Shown here: piece after piece, positions 1-8,597 of the stretch
Layout: each line of letters opens with the position of its first letter
How positions within the stretch are numbered: the stretch's first letter is position 1
Origin: an uncultured Amylibacter sp.
GTDB lineage: Bacteria; Pseudomonadota; Alphaproteobacteria; Rhodobacterales; Rhodobacteraceae
Reading direction: 5' to 3'
Length of the DNA: 64,000 bases
NCBI GenBank assembly: GCA_905181935.1
Contig: CAJIZV010000001.1
Location: forward strand, 1 to 64,000
Program-made: the position numbers and the translations under genes
The notes under the pieces: model-generated
What the model saw: only the letters and a program-made list of their open reading frames with translations
The model's database searches: none
Told to the model about the DNA's origin: nothing

Positions 1-33
1 CAAAATTATCAGCTAATTGGCATATTAAGCCAA

Positions 34-445
34 TCAGGCGTCGTTCATGGGCTCATTGTTTACGCTTTTAGGTTCACCTAACCCACAAAGCCAAAGCCCC
101 ATCTGGCGCGCAATCACCGCACCAACAATTGCACCAATCCCATTTGCTATGAAATCCCCCCATGATGGCTCCCGACTAGAATAAGTATTGGACCAATTCA
201 ATCAAGCCACCGTAGGTTATAATCCCCAGAACAACCCATATTGTTAGTCTTGGGCGTGATAGAGGTAAAGGGAATGCGAGGCAAAAATACGCCACAAAAT
301 GATAGGCTTTATCAACGCTAATAGGGCCAAAAGAACCACTCAGCTTGATCGGCGCGAACGATAGTAAGGTAATAATCACAAATAAGATAATCGTTACTGT
401 GCTACCGATCACTATTGGTATTAGTTTTTGCTCCCCTTTAACCAC
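34..445 (-). pseudogene. VanZ-like membrane protein, frameshifted
   Basis: The first frame starts at 445 and gives about 89 residues with three hydrophobic segments (roughly residues 8-30, 45-62 and 67-86) and the VanZ-like stretch DKAYHF. It stops at 176-178. The sequence beyond the stop carries on as a convincing VanZ C-terminus in another frame (SREPSWGDFIANGIGAIVGA, ending in a stop at 34-36), so one indel lies at about 179-200. VanZ-like proteins of this small type often sit in roseobacter exopolysaccharide clusters, and this one follows wza- and wzc-like remnants on the same strand. The biochemical role of the family is not established. The broken frame could be real decay or a base-calling error. 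Confidence 0.7.
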
Positions 446-579
446 CAGCCACTCCTTGCTGCATATTGTCCACCATTGATCTGTTACATTCTAACCCCAG
501 ATTTCACCACCTATAATATCCATCAAAACCCAGACGCGCTGAGTTAGCACTTCGCTCCAATTAAGACAGAATTAAAGTA

Positions 580-1894
580 TCATTCAATAACTGGAATATT
601 TATATTGGAAAGACCGAGCGAGGGTATAATTTGATTGAGCATGCGATTCCAGTTCGTGATGGGTTGCGTTCCTACAAAGACAACATCCTTGGGCCTTAGT
701 TCTAGGCGTGTCGCAAGAATGAAGTTGGCCGCATTTTTCGCGTCAAGGTGCAGAGCCTTAATCGGCGCAAAGTTTTTTAGGTCTGCCCCCCCCCTTAGAA
801 CGTAAATCTGTTTAGGATTCCCCATCAAAGACGAAACCCCACCACCACTCTCCAATAATGCATCTGCAAGGACAGCCCTATGTTCAAAGGGCAGTGTATA
901 ACGAGACTGCTGAGATACTTCACCAATGACATATACATATTCTCTCAAAATGCTTCCATGCTCCAACCTAGACAATGATGATGGCAGCTTCTTGAGCTTG
1001 CGTCTCAGACTGCGTTTCAAGCTCTGCTAGGACATTTGCCCTCGCTTCCTGACGTAAACCGAGAATTTTGTCATATTCATCGGTAACATCCACAACAATC
1101 GCGTCACCATCTTTAAGCAATATTCTATTAGAATTACTATGGGCATATATTTCAGGACCAAATATTTGATAAATAGAGCCGTTTCGATAAAGCCTAACAA
1201 TAATAAAGGATGGATCATTGATAGAAAAACCACCACTATCGAATATGGCCTCGTCCAAGTATAGGCTTTGCAAAGAAATTGGTAATATTCCTGGTGATAT
1301 TACGTTACCACTGATAGAAACCTTTTGTGAGTTGAATTCAGTAATTTCAATGCTGAACGATGGAGTTACACCCACTTCAAGAAGTCGTTCATAAACAGCA
1401 GATTCAGCTTCCAGAAGTGTTAAGCCACCAATGACAATCCGGCCAATGTCCGGAATGGAAACAGCTCCATCATCTTGAACCCTGTATCCCCGTAGACTAT
1501 TTTGTGCTGCGATAAGCCCATTCAAAACATCACCTAGGCTTTCTTTCAGTTGCATGTTCAGAGTTATAGCATCACCAACACCAATCGTATATGTCTGAGG
1601 TGACGATTCAGGCATAGTCCACTCAATTACGCCTTCGAGCCTTTGTGGGTCAAAAATTGGATCAAGAAGGTTTCTATTATTTTCATTTTTTCCATCTAAG
1701 GGGTCAATGCTTTGAAAAGTAACTGGCCAAGTCTGAGGTGTATATGGCGAGCTATTAGCTTCCAAAACTGTCTCCGGTGTCAGGTAAATGATATGAACAT
1801 TCGCGCTATCATCATCGCGCATGGAGGTGGGGTGATACGCAATACCGCATCCAGTTAATGTGAGTGCGGTAAAGATTAATATTAAGCGTTTCAT
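580..1894 (-). pseudogene. Wza-like polysaccharide export lipoprotein, frameshifted
   Basis: This is the remnant of an outer-membrane polysaccharide export protein (Poly_export/SLBB family), which would form the channel for an exopolysaccharide or capsule. The start chosen is 1894: it follows an ideal GGAGG site and gives a lipoprotein signal (MKRLILIFTALTLTGCG, lipobox LTGC). The export domain is seen in YTIGVGDAITL and the first SLBB-type stretch in VSISGNVISPGILPI. The frame closes at 968, but a shifted frame continues with REYVYVIGEV and further SLBB-like sequence to a stop at 580. One frameshift near 968-980 joins the halves. The gene lies about 100 bases downstream of the wzc-like remnant, the usual order for such export pairs. 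Confidence 0.75.
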
Positions 1895-2000
1895 ATAACC
1901 TCCATCTAATTTCTGTATCGATCCTTTGCCCACGTATTTGCACCCTATAAATCCGGCTAGTAAAGCGCCAAACCCTGCAGTTCGGTTTTTCTGCCTGTAT

Positions 2001-4131
2001 TTAGCTTTCATAATATTTAGATCCGTATGTGTCGTATCCATATGAGCCTGTATAGCCATAAGCCTTTGTCTTGTTTGGGTCAATTTGGTTCAGAACTAAT
2101 CCAATTGTTTTGGCGCTCTGATGCTTGAAATCATATTGAGGCCTTGTTCAACCTGCGCGCGGGTCGTTTTGTTCCACTTAACAATGTAAATATTGATGTC
2201 ACTAACCGCACTGATCAAGCGAGCGTCCGGCACAGACAGAATAGGGGGAGAATCTATTAGTATATAATCATAATTTTCACGGAGTTCGGTAAGAAGTTTA
2301 GGAAAGCGCTCAGAAGCAAAAAGGTCAGCGGCGTTCATATCACTACTCGTCGCAGTGAGAATATCAAATCCTAACTCTTCAACAAAGGGATTCACATCCT
2401 TAAACTCCTTATGACCCATCATAAGATCAAGGAGCGCAACTGTATTGTTCCTATCAATTTTGACTGAATGGACGCGTCTCCTGATATCAGCTTCAATTAA
2501 TAGAATTCGCTTATCGAGGCCAACCATGTTCTGAGCAAGAGCATAAGTGAGTATTGTCTTCCCTTCTTTCGGAATAGAAGACGTCAACATAATGACTTTT
2601 TTATCTTGATTTGGGTTTGACATTAGAATGGATGTACGGAGATTGCGAACAGCCTCCGAAACCATTGAATTGGGCTTAGTTTTAAAATAGGAAATAGTAG
2701 TCTTTCTATCTCGTAGAGGAATTAAGGGCACGCCCGCCAGAACGCTGTAGCCACTGTTGTCACGCAAATCGTTTACCGATCTAAAGCCTGAAAAACGCAA
2801 TTCCCAAAAGATTATAAGACTGCCTCCTATGATTAACCCAATAACACCACCAAAAGATAGAATTTCGCTTTTTATTGGCTAGATGGGTCACTTTGGGTTG
2901 CTGTGGAAAGGAGGCGCCCATCAGCAGTTTCAAGTCCCAATTGAACATTCATCTCTTGTAGACGAGTGAAAAAACTTTCATAGAGGAGGCGAGCAGTCTC
3001 TGTTTCACGCTTAAGCTGCTGGAGAACAATCAGTTCTTTGGACTGTCGCTCAATCTGTTTTGCGAGTAGGGACTCAGATGTTTCAAGAGCTGACAACTGC
3101 TTCTGTTCTCGCTCTACCTCAACATCGTTTTTAAGCATAAATTTCTCTATTTGCATATTCAGGTCATCTAGAGATAATTATTATTGCGATATTCAGAAAT
3201 CGCGCGATTTAGGCGAAAGTCATCTGCGTGTTTGATGAGGGCTTGCAGATTACCAGCTTCTCTAAATGATTGGAGGATTAAGCGCATGTCCATTTTCTCT
3301 ACAATAATTTCAGATTTCTCCCTTAGGCGCGTGCGCATATCACGAAGTTGAATTTCCTGTGACTTTAGAACAGTGGGATTGACAAGTTCTGACTGACTGG
3401 AAAAATTAGTTAATTCTGTCTTCAAATCCTCAAAGTCATTTTTCAATTCAGATGTACGGCTCGAGAGAAACTCTGTGGCGCTTGCGAGTGCGTCCAATTT
3501 AAACTGGATCTGGTCTTTCAATGTACAGCGCCGCCATTTTGTTAGCCATGCGAGCAGAAAGAGCGGGTTTAGTCGTAGTGACTGAAATATTGATTACCCG
3601 CGTTTTCTAGTATTTGAGAATGCCATTACATTGAGCACAGAATTGATGGCAATTGAACGGACTTCCTCAGGAGATCGAGGTATCTTTGGTTTTTCTGACG
3701 CCACACCAAAGAAAGCGAAGAGTTGTGTTATAATCTGACTTGACAGTCGAGGCTCTCGCAAGAGTGGATTGAAGTCAGGTTGTTTGGTGAGATCAAGCGA
3801 ATCCACAAGTTTTCCGACAAGATCGCGCGAGCGTAAAACTTCGAGCTCCGTGTTAATACCCGTGTCCGTTATCGGACCATTTGTCATGAGGCTTTCGATG
3901 TCCGTGAGTATTTTTTCAGGCTGGTTCTCTTTAAGCGCAATTTTTGCGGTTGCAGAATAAAGAGGAACGACAACATACTTGTCGTATAAGTCTGCAACAG
4001 CCAACACAAAAAAGAACAAATGCTAGTAGTATCCATTTACCCCGCCACAATGAGGCGGCGAGTTTCGCGAGGCCAATATCACCTTCTGAAATACTTGGGT
4101 TTGGAGTGTGGTTGGGGTTGTGGAAATTCAA
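2001..4131 (-). pseudogene. Wzc-like bacterial tyrosine kinase, multiply frameshifted
   Basis: This was a polysaccharide co-polymerase with a BY-kinase domain. Read across frames in order: Wzz N-terminus with first membrane helix (from 4131; GKWILLAFVLF), periplasmic part (ATAKIALKENQ), coiled-coil middle (frames ending at 3594, 3168 and 2872), second membrane helix (2801-2870, FGGVIGLIIGG), kinase domain (Walker A SSIPKEGKT, Walker A' LLIEADIRR, Walker B YDYILIDSPP), and a C-terminal tyrosine cluster (AYGYTGSYGYDTYGSKYYES) ending in TAA at 2001-2003. Frame changes fall near 4012, 3595, 3525, 3165, 2872 and 2098, mostly in short homopolymer runs. Each can be repaired by a single-base change. 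The product cannot be made as one chain. Confidence 0.8.
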
Positions 4132-4633
4132 TTCAGATCTGCCTTTTGCATTTCTTTTATGAAACCTAAAATATTTTCAGATTTACCGGCTTCATCATTT
4201 TTTTGAAATTTGATAATCAAACCAGTATATCCTTTATTCAAAGAAACAATTTTCTACTAAATTGTTTGGAGTTAAGTTTATCTTATCACTTTACTTGTTC
4301 TTGGCACCCTCGCGCGGATTAACTTATAAAAGTTATGCCACTCCCAATTTTTGTAAGCCATGGTGCGGTCAGGTAGCATATGGCGAAAAAGGATATTTCA
4401 CACTATCAAAAAGTATAGATCCTAACACCAAAGAATGGCTCTTTTTTTAATTCTAGCTAAATGAACTTAATTCCGCGGCCCCAACCCACAAGCCAATAGA
4501 GACCATTAACTAAAATTATTTTAAAGAGATGACACCATCACGCAGTCGTGTGCTCATGTCCAAATTCTATGATCAGTAATGTTCTGGGTGATTTAACTAT
4601 AACAAACAAATAAATTGCTTTTATATTTACTAA
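4132..4633. other. Intergenic stretch with no supported gene
   Basis: About 500 bases between the wzc-like remnant and uppS. One 62-codon frame on the + strand (4262-4450) starts with a hydrophobic run but resembles no family I know and has no clear ribosome site. No tRNA-like fold, terminator or repeat was recognised. The promoter of the decayed export locus probably lies here. Confidence 0.5.
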
Positions 4634-5362
4634 TCATTGTCTTAGAACAGCACCGTATCTTCGTTCACGAGTCTTAAATTCTTTTAAAATTTCTTCATAA
4701 ATTTCTTTATTGAAGTCTGGCCAATTGCTTTCTTCAAAAACATATTCAGAATATGCACATTGCCATGGTAAAAAATTAGAAGTCCTCTTTTCTCCTGATG
4801 TTCGAATTACTAAATCAGGATCTGGTAAATCAAATGTATCAAGATTATTTGAAAACAGCTCAATAGTAATATCATCAAGTTCCAGTTCGTCAGATTTTAT
4901 TTTCTCTGATATTTTCTTTGTAGCTCTTATGATTTCATCACGTCCACCATAGTTTAATGCAATAGTTAAGTGGAGAGTATCGTTATTATTAGTTAAATCT
5001 TCTAAATTATTCATTAATTCAATAAGTGATTTATCTAATCGATTTCTGTCACCAATAAACCTAACTTTGACTCCATTTATAAGAAGCTTTTTTGACTCAG
5101 ATTTCATAAACTTTCTAAATAAACTCATTAATCCAATAACTTCAGACTCTGAGCGTTTCCAATTCTCTGTTGAAAAAGCAAACAATGTGAGATGTGTTAC
5201 ATTCATATTTAAGCTAGCACGAACAATATGACGGACACGATCAGCACCTTTAGCATGACCTTTAAGCCTTGCTAATGCTCTTTCATTTGCCCATCTACCA
5301 TTACCATCCATTACTATGGCGACGTGAATGGTTTCTGGTTTTATTTCTAAATCTAATTTCAT
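4634..5362 (-). CDS. uppS: Undecaprenyl diphosphate synthase (cis-prenyltransferase)
   Basis: UppS condenses eight isopentenyl diphosphates with farnesyl diphosphate to make the C55 lipid carrier used for peptidoglycan and surface polysaccharides. The 242-residue length is normal. Signature motifs are present: the substrate-binding HVAIVMDGNGRWA near residue 13-25, FAFSTENWKR, LNYGGRDEI and the C-terminal RTSGEKRTSNFLPWQCAYSE. The gene is not in the usual frr-cdsA-dxr neighbourhood. It stands alone beside a dead exopolysaccharide export locus, and its composition is markedly AT-rich even for this genome. It may be a second, acquired copy that once served that locus. The family assignment is secure; the idea that it is a second copy is inference. 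Confidence 0.92.
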   Translation of the reverse strand: MKLDLEIKPETIHVAIVMDGNGRWANERALARLKGHAKGADRVRHIVRASLNMNVTHLTLFAFSTENWKRSESEVIGLMSLFRKFMKSESKKLLINGVKVRFIGDRNRLDKSLIELMNNLEDLTNNNDTLHLTIALNYGGRDEIIRATKKISEKIKSDELELDDITIELFSNNLDTFDLPDPDLVIRTSGEKRTSNFLPWQCAYSEYVFEESNWPDFNKEIYEEILKEFKTRERRYGAVLRQ

Positions 5363-5546
5363 TAAAAAAAAATATCACATAAATAATTATAGCGAATAAG
5401 GCATCCGTATAGGTTTATATTCAAAAACATAGTAATTTAGCCTGCATTTGAGTCAGTACTCAAAAATGCATAACAAATGCCATACTAAAAGATTGATTAT
5501 TATCATATACTTATCGGGGATATACCACTGCTAGTAAGGAAGTAAG

Positions 5547-5562
5547 TGGCGGAGAGACAGGG
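5547..5562 (-). other. Putative attachment core: tRNA-Ser 3' end fragment
   Basis: On the minus strand this reads CCCTGTCTCTCCGCCA, which matches the T-stem, acceptor stem, discriminator and CCA of an alphaproteobacterial tRNA-Ser. No tRNA body is attached. It lies 92 bases beyond the paired 12-bp repeats at 5655-5677. The tRNA-Leu core of the other satellite end lies 91 bases beyond its own pair (13322 to 13414). That equal spacing makes a chance match unlikely and suggests an attR left by integration at a tRNA-Ser gene. Confidence 0.6.
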
Positions 5563-5654
5563 TGTTCATCTCCTACTACATCCGCTACTAATCATCTAAT
5601 ATTCATACTAGGTTGAATACAGCATACTTCAGTTCACTACAATAAGGCGCGTAT

Positions 5655-5677
5655 TGGTCAGTAATATGGTCAGTAAT
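5655..5677 (+). repeat. Paired 12-bp repeats TGGTCAGTAAT (putative integrase arm sites)
   Basis: Two head-to-tail copies of TGGTCAGTAAT are spaced exactly 12 bases apart. The same pair occurs inverted at 13300-13322, and a third copy plus a partial one (14707-14724) overlaps the integrase start. Short direct repeats flanking an attachment core on both sides are typical of integrase or excisionase arm-binding sites. The role is inferred. Confidence 0.55.
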
Positions 5678-5894
5678 TGACTAGGGGACGAGTGCCACCC
5701 AACCCCCTAGGGATACCGTATATGAGCCTGACCCGAGGTTGGTGACTGGAGTTCGTAAACTAGCTTTATAGGGCTTTATGAGGCTGTGTTTACAGTTACT
5801 GATGAGCAGAGTGTGGGAGTGGCTTGTGGATGCTACCTCAACGAGGGAGGTGTTCTTTATTAATACCTTTTCTCGTTAAAGAAGAGAGATAAGA

Positions 5895-5995
5895 GTGTAG
5901 GCAGTGTAGGCTGTGTAGGCAAATCGCAAAAGTCCCCAGAGATCTCCCAGTAGAAAGTTTTCCAAAATGCCTACACAGCCTACACTGCCTACACT
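5895..5995. repeat. Mirrored GTGTAGGC iterons, copy A
   Basis: Three tandem 9-bp units (GTGTAGGCA, GTGTAGGCT, GTGTAGGCA) are followed by about 47 bases and then three units in the opposite orientation (GCCTACAC type). The array starts about 10 bases past the primase stop. In P4-like elements, iterons near the primase bind the replication protein, so an origin or primase-binding site is plausible here. Terminator or cos functions are alternatives. Confidence 0.7.
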
Positions 5996-6004
5996 AATCT
6001 GGGC

Positions 6005-6298
6005 TTAGAACTGTAGAACTGGCTTGTTGCCGCTCCACTGCATTCCACTGGAAGTACGGGACTGGTAGACGCCGGTTAGTTTGTCCAAGGCTTTCTTGAA
6101 GGCGTTGGTAGACTGAGGCTTACGACCAATGGCTTGGCAGAAATGGCGGTAGGCTTCGTAGAGCTTAGAGGCTGAATATTTGGTTTCGGGTTCCAAGCTA
6201 CATTCCTGTTCCACGAACTGCGCAATACTATCCATCTCAGTCTTATAAGCGCTGACCTGCTCTAGGACTATTTGTGGAGGATTAAGGCCCTGTTCTTG
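6005..6298 (-). pseudogene. Phage/satellite primase-helicase, C-terminal fragment
   Basis: This is the last ~95 residues of a P4/D5-type primase-helicase: a winged-helix C-terminal domain seen in DSIAQFVEQECSL, then SASKLYEAYRHFC and GRKPQSTNAFKKALD, ending SGMQWSGNKPVLQF. The ATPase and primase domains are missing. The reading frame continues upstream to an ATG at 6364, but similarity to the family ends near QGLNPP. At the same place a different coding fragment begins on the other strand, so 6298 is a recombination junction. The fragment fixes the identity of the satellite end. Confidence 0.75.
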
Positions 6299-6513
6299 CC
6301 GCAGCTGCCCTTCATGCACTTGATCATAATTTGCATGATCTGGAACGTGATTATACCAACGCAAGTGCTTTGGCCGCAGCGATGAGTGAAATGAATGCGG
6401 GCGATATTCAATTGGGCAGTAACATGCTGTTCTTTACTCCGCGCGACAGCAATCCCGACGCACTGCGCTCTCATATGGCGGTGCAGGACCATTCGAATTT
6501 CACGAAAAAATAA
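6299..6513 (+). pseudogene. C-terminal fragment of an unrecognised protein
   Basis: An open frame runs into this segment from the junction and ends at TAA 6511-6513. The ~70 residues look protein-like (ALHALDHNLHDLERDY, then MNAGDIQLGSN, then MLFFTPRDSNPDALRSHM), and base composition resembles the GC-richer copper cargo. There is no upstream half, so it appears to be a gene truncated when the cargo joined the primase end. I do not recognise the family. An internal ATG at 6331 lacks a good ribosome site. Confidence 0.45.
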
Positions 6514-6671
6514 CAACAGAATTTCAATCGATTTTATTTATGATACCTTGGATTGGTATCGCCAAGCATTCAATTATTTATGAACCCCATGTCCAGACCA
6601 TTTTGTAAGATTTACAGGCGAAGTAGTAAATTGAAACAGGATATAGGTCGAATGAAGCTAATGACATAAAT

Positions 6672-6852
6672 AGGTTTGTTAGTTATCACAGTCAAATATA
6701 CAACCACTTCAATCATGAAAGACATCTTCAAAACAGACAGACTTACAAACAAAAACGCAGTGCCGCTCTCATTGAGCGGTTCCAAATCTGCGGTTCATAG
6801 ATTTGTATGATCGTGGCACTTTGAAACGGGTTTGGCTTTGTTTGACAGCACC
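6672..6852 (+). mobile_element. IS6-family 3' end remnant, copy 1
   Basis: The segment encodes the last ~43 residues of an IS6-type transposase (SYHSQIYNHFNHERHL, then KRSAALIERFQI, stop) followed by the right terminal repeat ending GACAGCACC. It is a direct repeat of 7861-8039 with a few substitutions. The rest of the element is absent, so only the end survives. Confidence 0.65.
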
Positions 6853-6896
6853 CTCAAATGTGACAATCCGATGAAAACACACAGAGCTGTGTAAAA

Positions 6897-7085
6897 TCAG
6901 GGTGCAAGTAACAGACTTTCAAACAAGTCTACGGCCTTATCAAACTTGTCACGGCAGCCGGGATTACAAAACCCTACAATTTTACCTTTGTAGGTTGTAA
7001 GAGAGTTTTCGTCGATTGGGTTACCTGACCAGGGACAGTTATCATTGATTGCATTTTCAAGTTCCAAGTTTTTAGATTCGTTCAT
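6897..7085 (-). CDS. Small YHS/TRASH-like putative metal-binding protein
   Basis: This encodes 62 residues. Start 7085 is preferred over an upstream ATG at 7211 because it has a purine-rich AACAGGGA site and removes a poorly structured leader. The core DNCPWSGNPI, then TTYKGKIVGFCNPGCRDKF, resembles YHS or TRASH-type domains. Three cysteines (CPWSG and FCNPGC) could bind a soft metal such as copper. Similar small proteins are common in Rhodobacteraceae, sometimes labelled as glutathione S-transferase without support. It lies between two IS6 remnants inside the copper island and points away from cueR. A role in copper handling is inferred from motif and location only. Confidence 0.65.
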   Translation of the reverse strand: MNESKNLELENAINDNCPWSGNPIDENSLTTYKGKIVGFCNPGCRDKFDKAVDLFESLLLAP

Positions 7086-7341
7086 AACATTATCCCTGTT
7101 CTTCAATCTAATAAAAACGGATCGGTGAGAAGGCAAAAGTTCCCTTCCATAAAGTAAAAAAAGTAGTGCGACGTAATTTGCATAAAGTCTATGGGCCATA
7201 ATATAAATCACACCACATATATTAAGATACTATTATTTATTAAATTACTATAACTTTGATATTTAATATCAATAAGATATTATTAATATTACAAATTTGC
7301 AATCATTATGTCATGTTTGTATTTATGAGTGGCCTCTATTT

Positions 7342-8039
7342 GGTATTGTCAGACAAACTTGGCGTCCCATTGGTTGGTACCAAATTTTTATGAATGACAA
7401 CACAAAACCCATTTAAGTACTTCAAGACTTCGCCCAAAATCGTCCTCTTGGCAGTTATGCATTAAGTACGCTATCCGCTAAGTTTCCGCCAAGTTGAAGA
7501 TATCTTGCATGAACGTGGAATTGATATTTGTCATGCATTGCCTGCAGGGTATTGGGGCTAGCAATATCCCGAGAGGGAAATAATACGGTTTTGGGTAGAT
7601 CGGTTTGGTGCAAAATTTTCTAAGGAAATTCGAAAAAAAGGGTGGGTCAACATTTAAACGGGCAATGGAATTTAGACGAAGTCTTTGTCAAAATAAATGG
7701 TAAGAGATTTTACCTTTGGCGCGGCTTTTCGTGAGATTGGAATTGCTAACAAGCAATTATGTGGGGGTCGCTCAAACAACAGATGTGAAAACTCACACTT
7801 ACCGTTTCGATGGTGAGAGCGAGCAATGCAGTTATTTAAAACAGCAGCCACGCTCCAGAGGTTTGTCAGTTATCACAGTCAAATATACAACCACTTCAAT
7901 CATGAAAGACATCTTCAAAACAGGCAGACTTATAAGCAAAACCGCACAACTGCTCTCATTCAGCGGTTCCAAATCTGCGCTTCATAGGTTTATATGATCG
8001 GGGTACTTTGAGACGGGTTAGACTTTGTCTGACAGCACC
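7342..8039 (+). mobile_element. Degenerate IS6-family insertion sequence, copy 2
   Basis: The left terminal repeat GGTATTGTCAGACAAACTT pairs with the right one (reverse complement GGTGCTGTCAGACAAAGTC), giving an element of about 698 bp. A transposase can be read across frames: MTTQNPFKYFKTSPKIVLL from 7394, then RYPLSFRQVEDILHERGIDI in a shifted frame, WNLDEVFVKINGKRFYLWR, and the intact tail NHFNHERHLQNRQTYKQ. Several frameshifts and internal loss make it inactive. Together with the partial copy at 6672-6852 it brackets the small YHS-like gene. Confidence 0.75.
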
Positions 8040-8106
8040 AAAATATGGGCTAATATACAATCTGCAAAAGCAGATGGCCGTGTCTGAAACTTACACGAAT
8101 GAAATA

Positions 8107-8490
8107 TTATCCAAGGTAATCAATTATCGGACAGTTAGGCATGTGATCTCCACGACAAGATGTAACAAGGTGTGCCAATTCATCATGCAGTGACTGTAGT
8201 TCTCGTTGCTTATCTTCTATTTCTTCCAACCGCTTCGATGCAATGCGTTTCACTTCTGAACTGGTGCGGTCTTGATCTTGATACAGGTCCAAAAGTTCGC
8301 GGCATTCTTCGATACTAAATCCGAACGCTCGTGATCGTCTAACGAACACCAGTTTGCGAACGGCCACATCGTCATAGGTGCGATATCCTGCCTCCGATCG
8401 CGACGGTGCTTTAACCAATCCAATATCGGCATAATACCGCACAGTCTTCACAGGCAAGCCTGAAGCTTTTGATGCAGCAGAAATATTCAT
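8107..8490 (-). CDS. cueR: Copper-responsive MerR-family regulator CueR
   Basis: This 127-residue regulator has an N-terminal winged helix (MNISAASKASGLPVKTVRYYADIGLV), the MerR dimerisation helix, and the metal loop CRGDHMPNC. Two cysteines spaced eight apart followed by PII are diagnostic of Cu(I)/Ag(I)-sensing CueR/HmrR proteins. CueR binds between widely spaced -35 and -10 boxes and distorts DNA to activate copper-export genes. Its gene is divergent from the glutaredoxin-MauE gene. Two CueR-type operators with 19-bp spacers lie at 8502-8532 and 9359-9389. The regulator and both targets travel together in the island. Confidence 0.93.
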   Translation of the reverse strand: MNISAASKASGLPVKTVRYYADIGLVKAPSRSEAGYRTYDDVAVRKLVFVRRSRAFGFSIEECRELLDLYQDQDRTSSEVKRIASKRLEEIEDKQRELQSLHDELAHLVTSCRGDHMPNCPIIDYLG

Positions 8491-8501
8491 GACATTTACC
8501 C

Positions 8502-8532
8502 TTGACCTTCCCCTTACTGGAGAGTTTAGATT
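8502..8532 (+). promoter_or_regulatory. CueR-type promoter, 19-bp spacer
   Basis: A -35 box TTGACC (8502-8507) and a -10 box TAGATT (8527-8532) are separated by 19 bp, the overlong spacing of MerR-activated promoters. The spacer region holds the dyad ACCTTCC-N7-GGAGAGT. It faces the glutaredoxin-MauE gene starting at 8598 and lies just upstream of cueR, so it probably also serves cueR autoregulation. Confidence 0.88.
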
Positions 8533-8597
8533 AATGATAAATAAGTTTCAAGGGTGCTATTTTGATGGATGCCTACACCCTCATAAGGATTTAATAC

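Larger units (their letters stand above)
5613..6012. repeat. Satellite end, inverted-repeat copy A
   Basis: This stretch is the inverted counterpart of 12961-13364. The match starts at the last codons of a primase gene (CAGTTCTAAGCCCAG), covers mirrored iterons, a 220-base non-coding stretch and a pair of 12-bp repeats, and stops at a shared GCTGTATTCAA. Agreement is high with scattered substitutions and small gaps, so the copies are related but not recent duplicates. It carries no credible gene. I interpret it as the distal end of a P4-like integrative satellite. Confidence 0.85.

Noticed and set aside
2001..4131. Frame changes in the wzc-like gene considered as programmed frameshifting or phase variation.
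   Set aside because: About six separate sites with both insertions and deletions are needed, and the neighbouring genes are broken too. Decay or sequence error is simpler.
4262..4450. A 62-codon open frame with a hydrophobic beginning.
   Set aside because: No ribosome site, no family resemblance and AT-rich surroundings where such frames arise by chance.
5895..5995. Repeated GTGTAGGC units considered as a CRISPR array.
   Set aside because: Units are 9 bp with no spacers, they switch orientation, and no cas genes are present.
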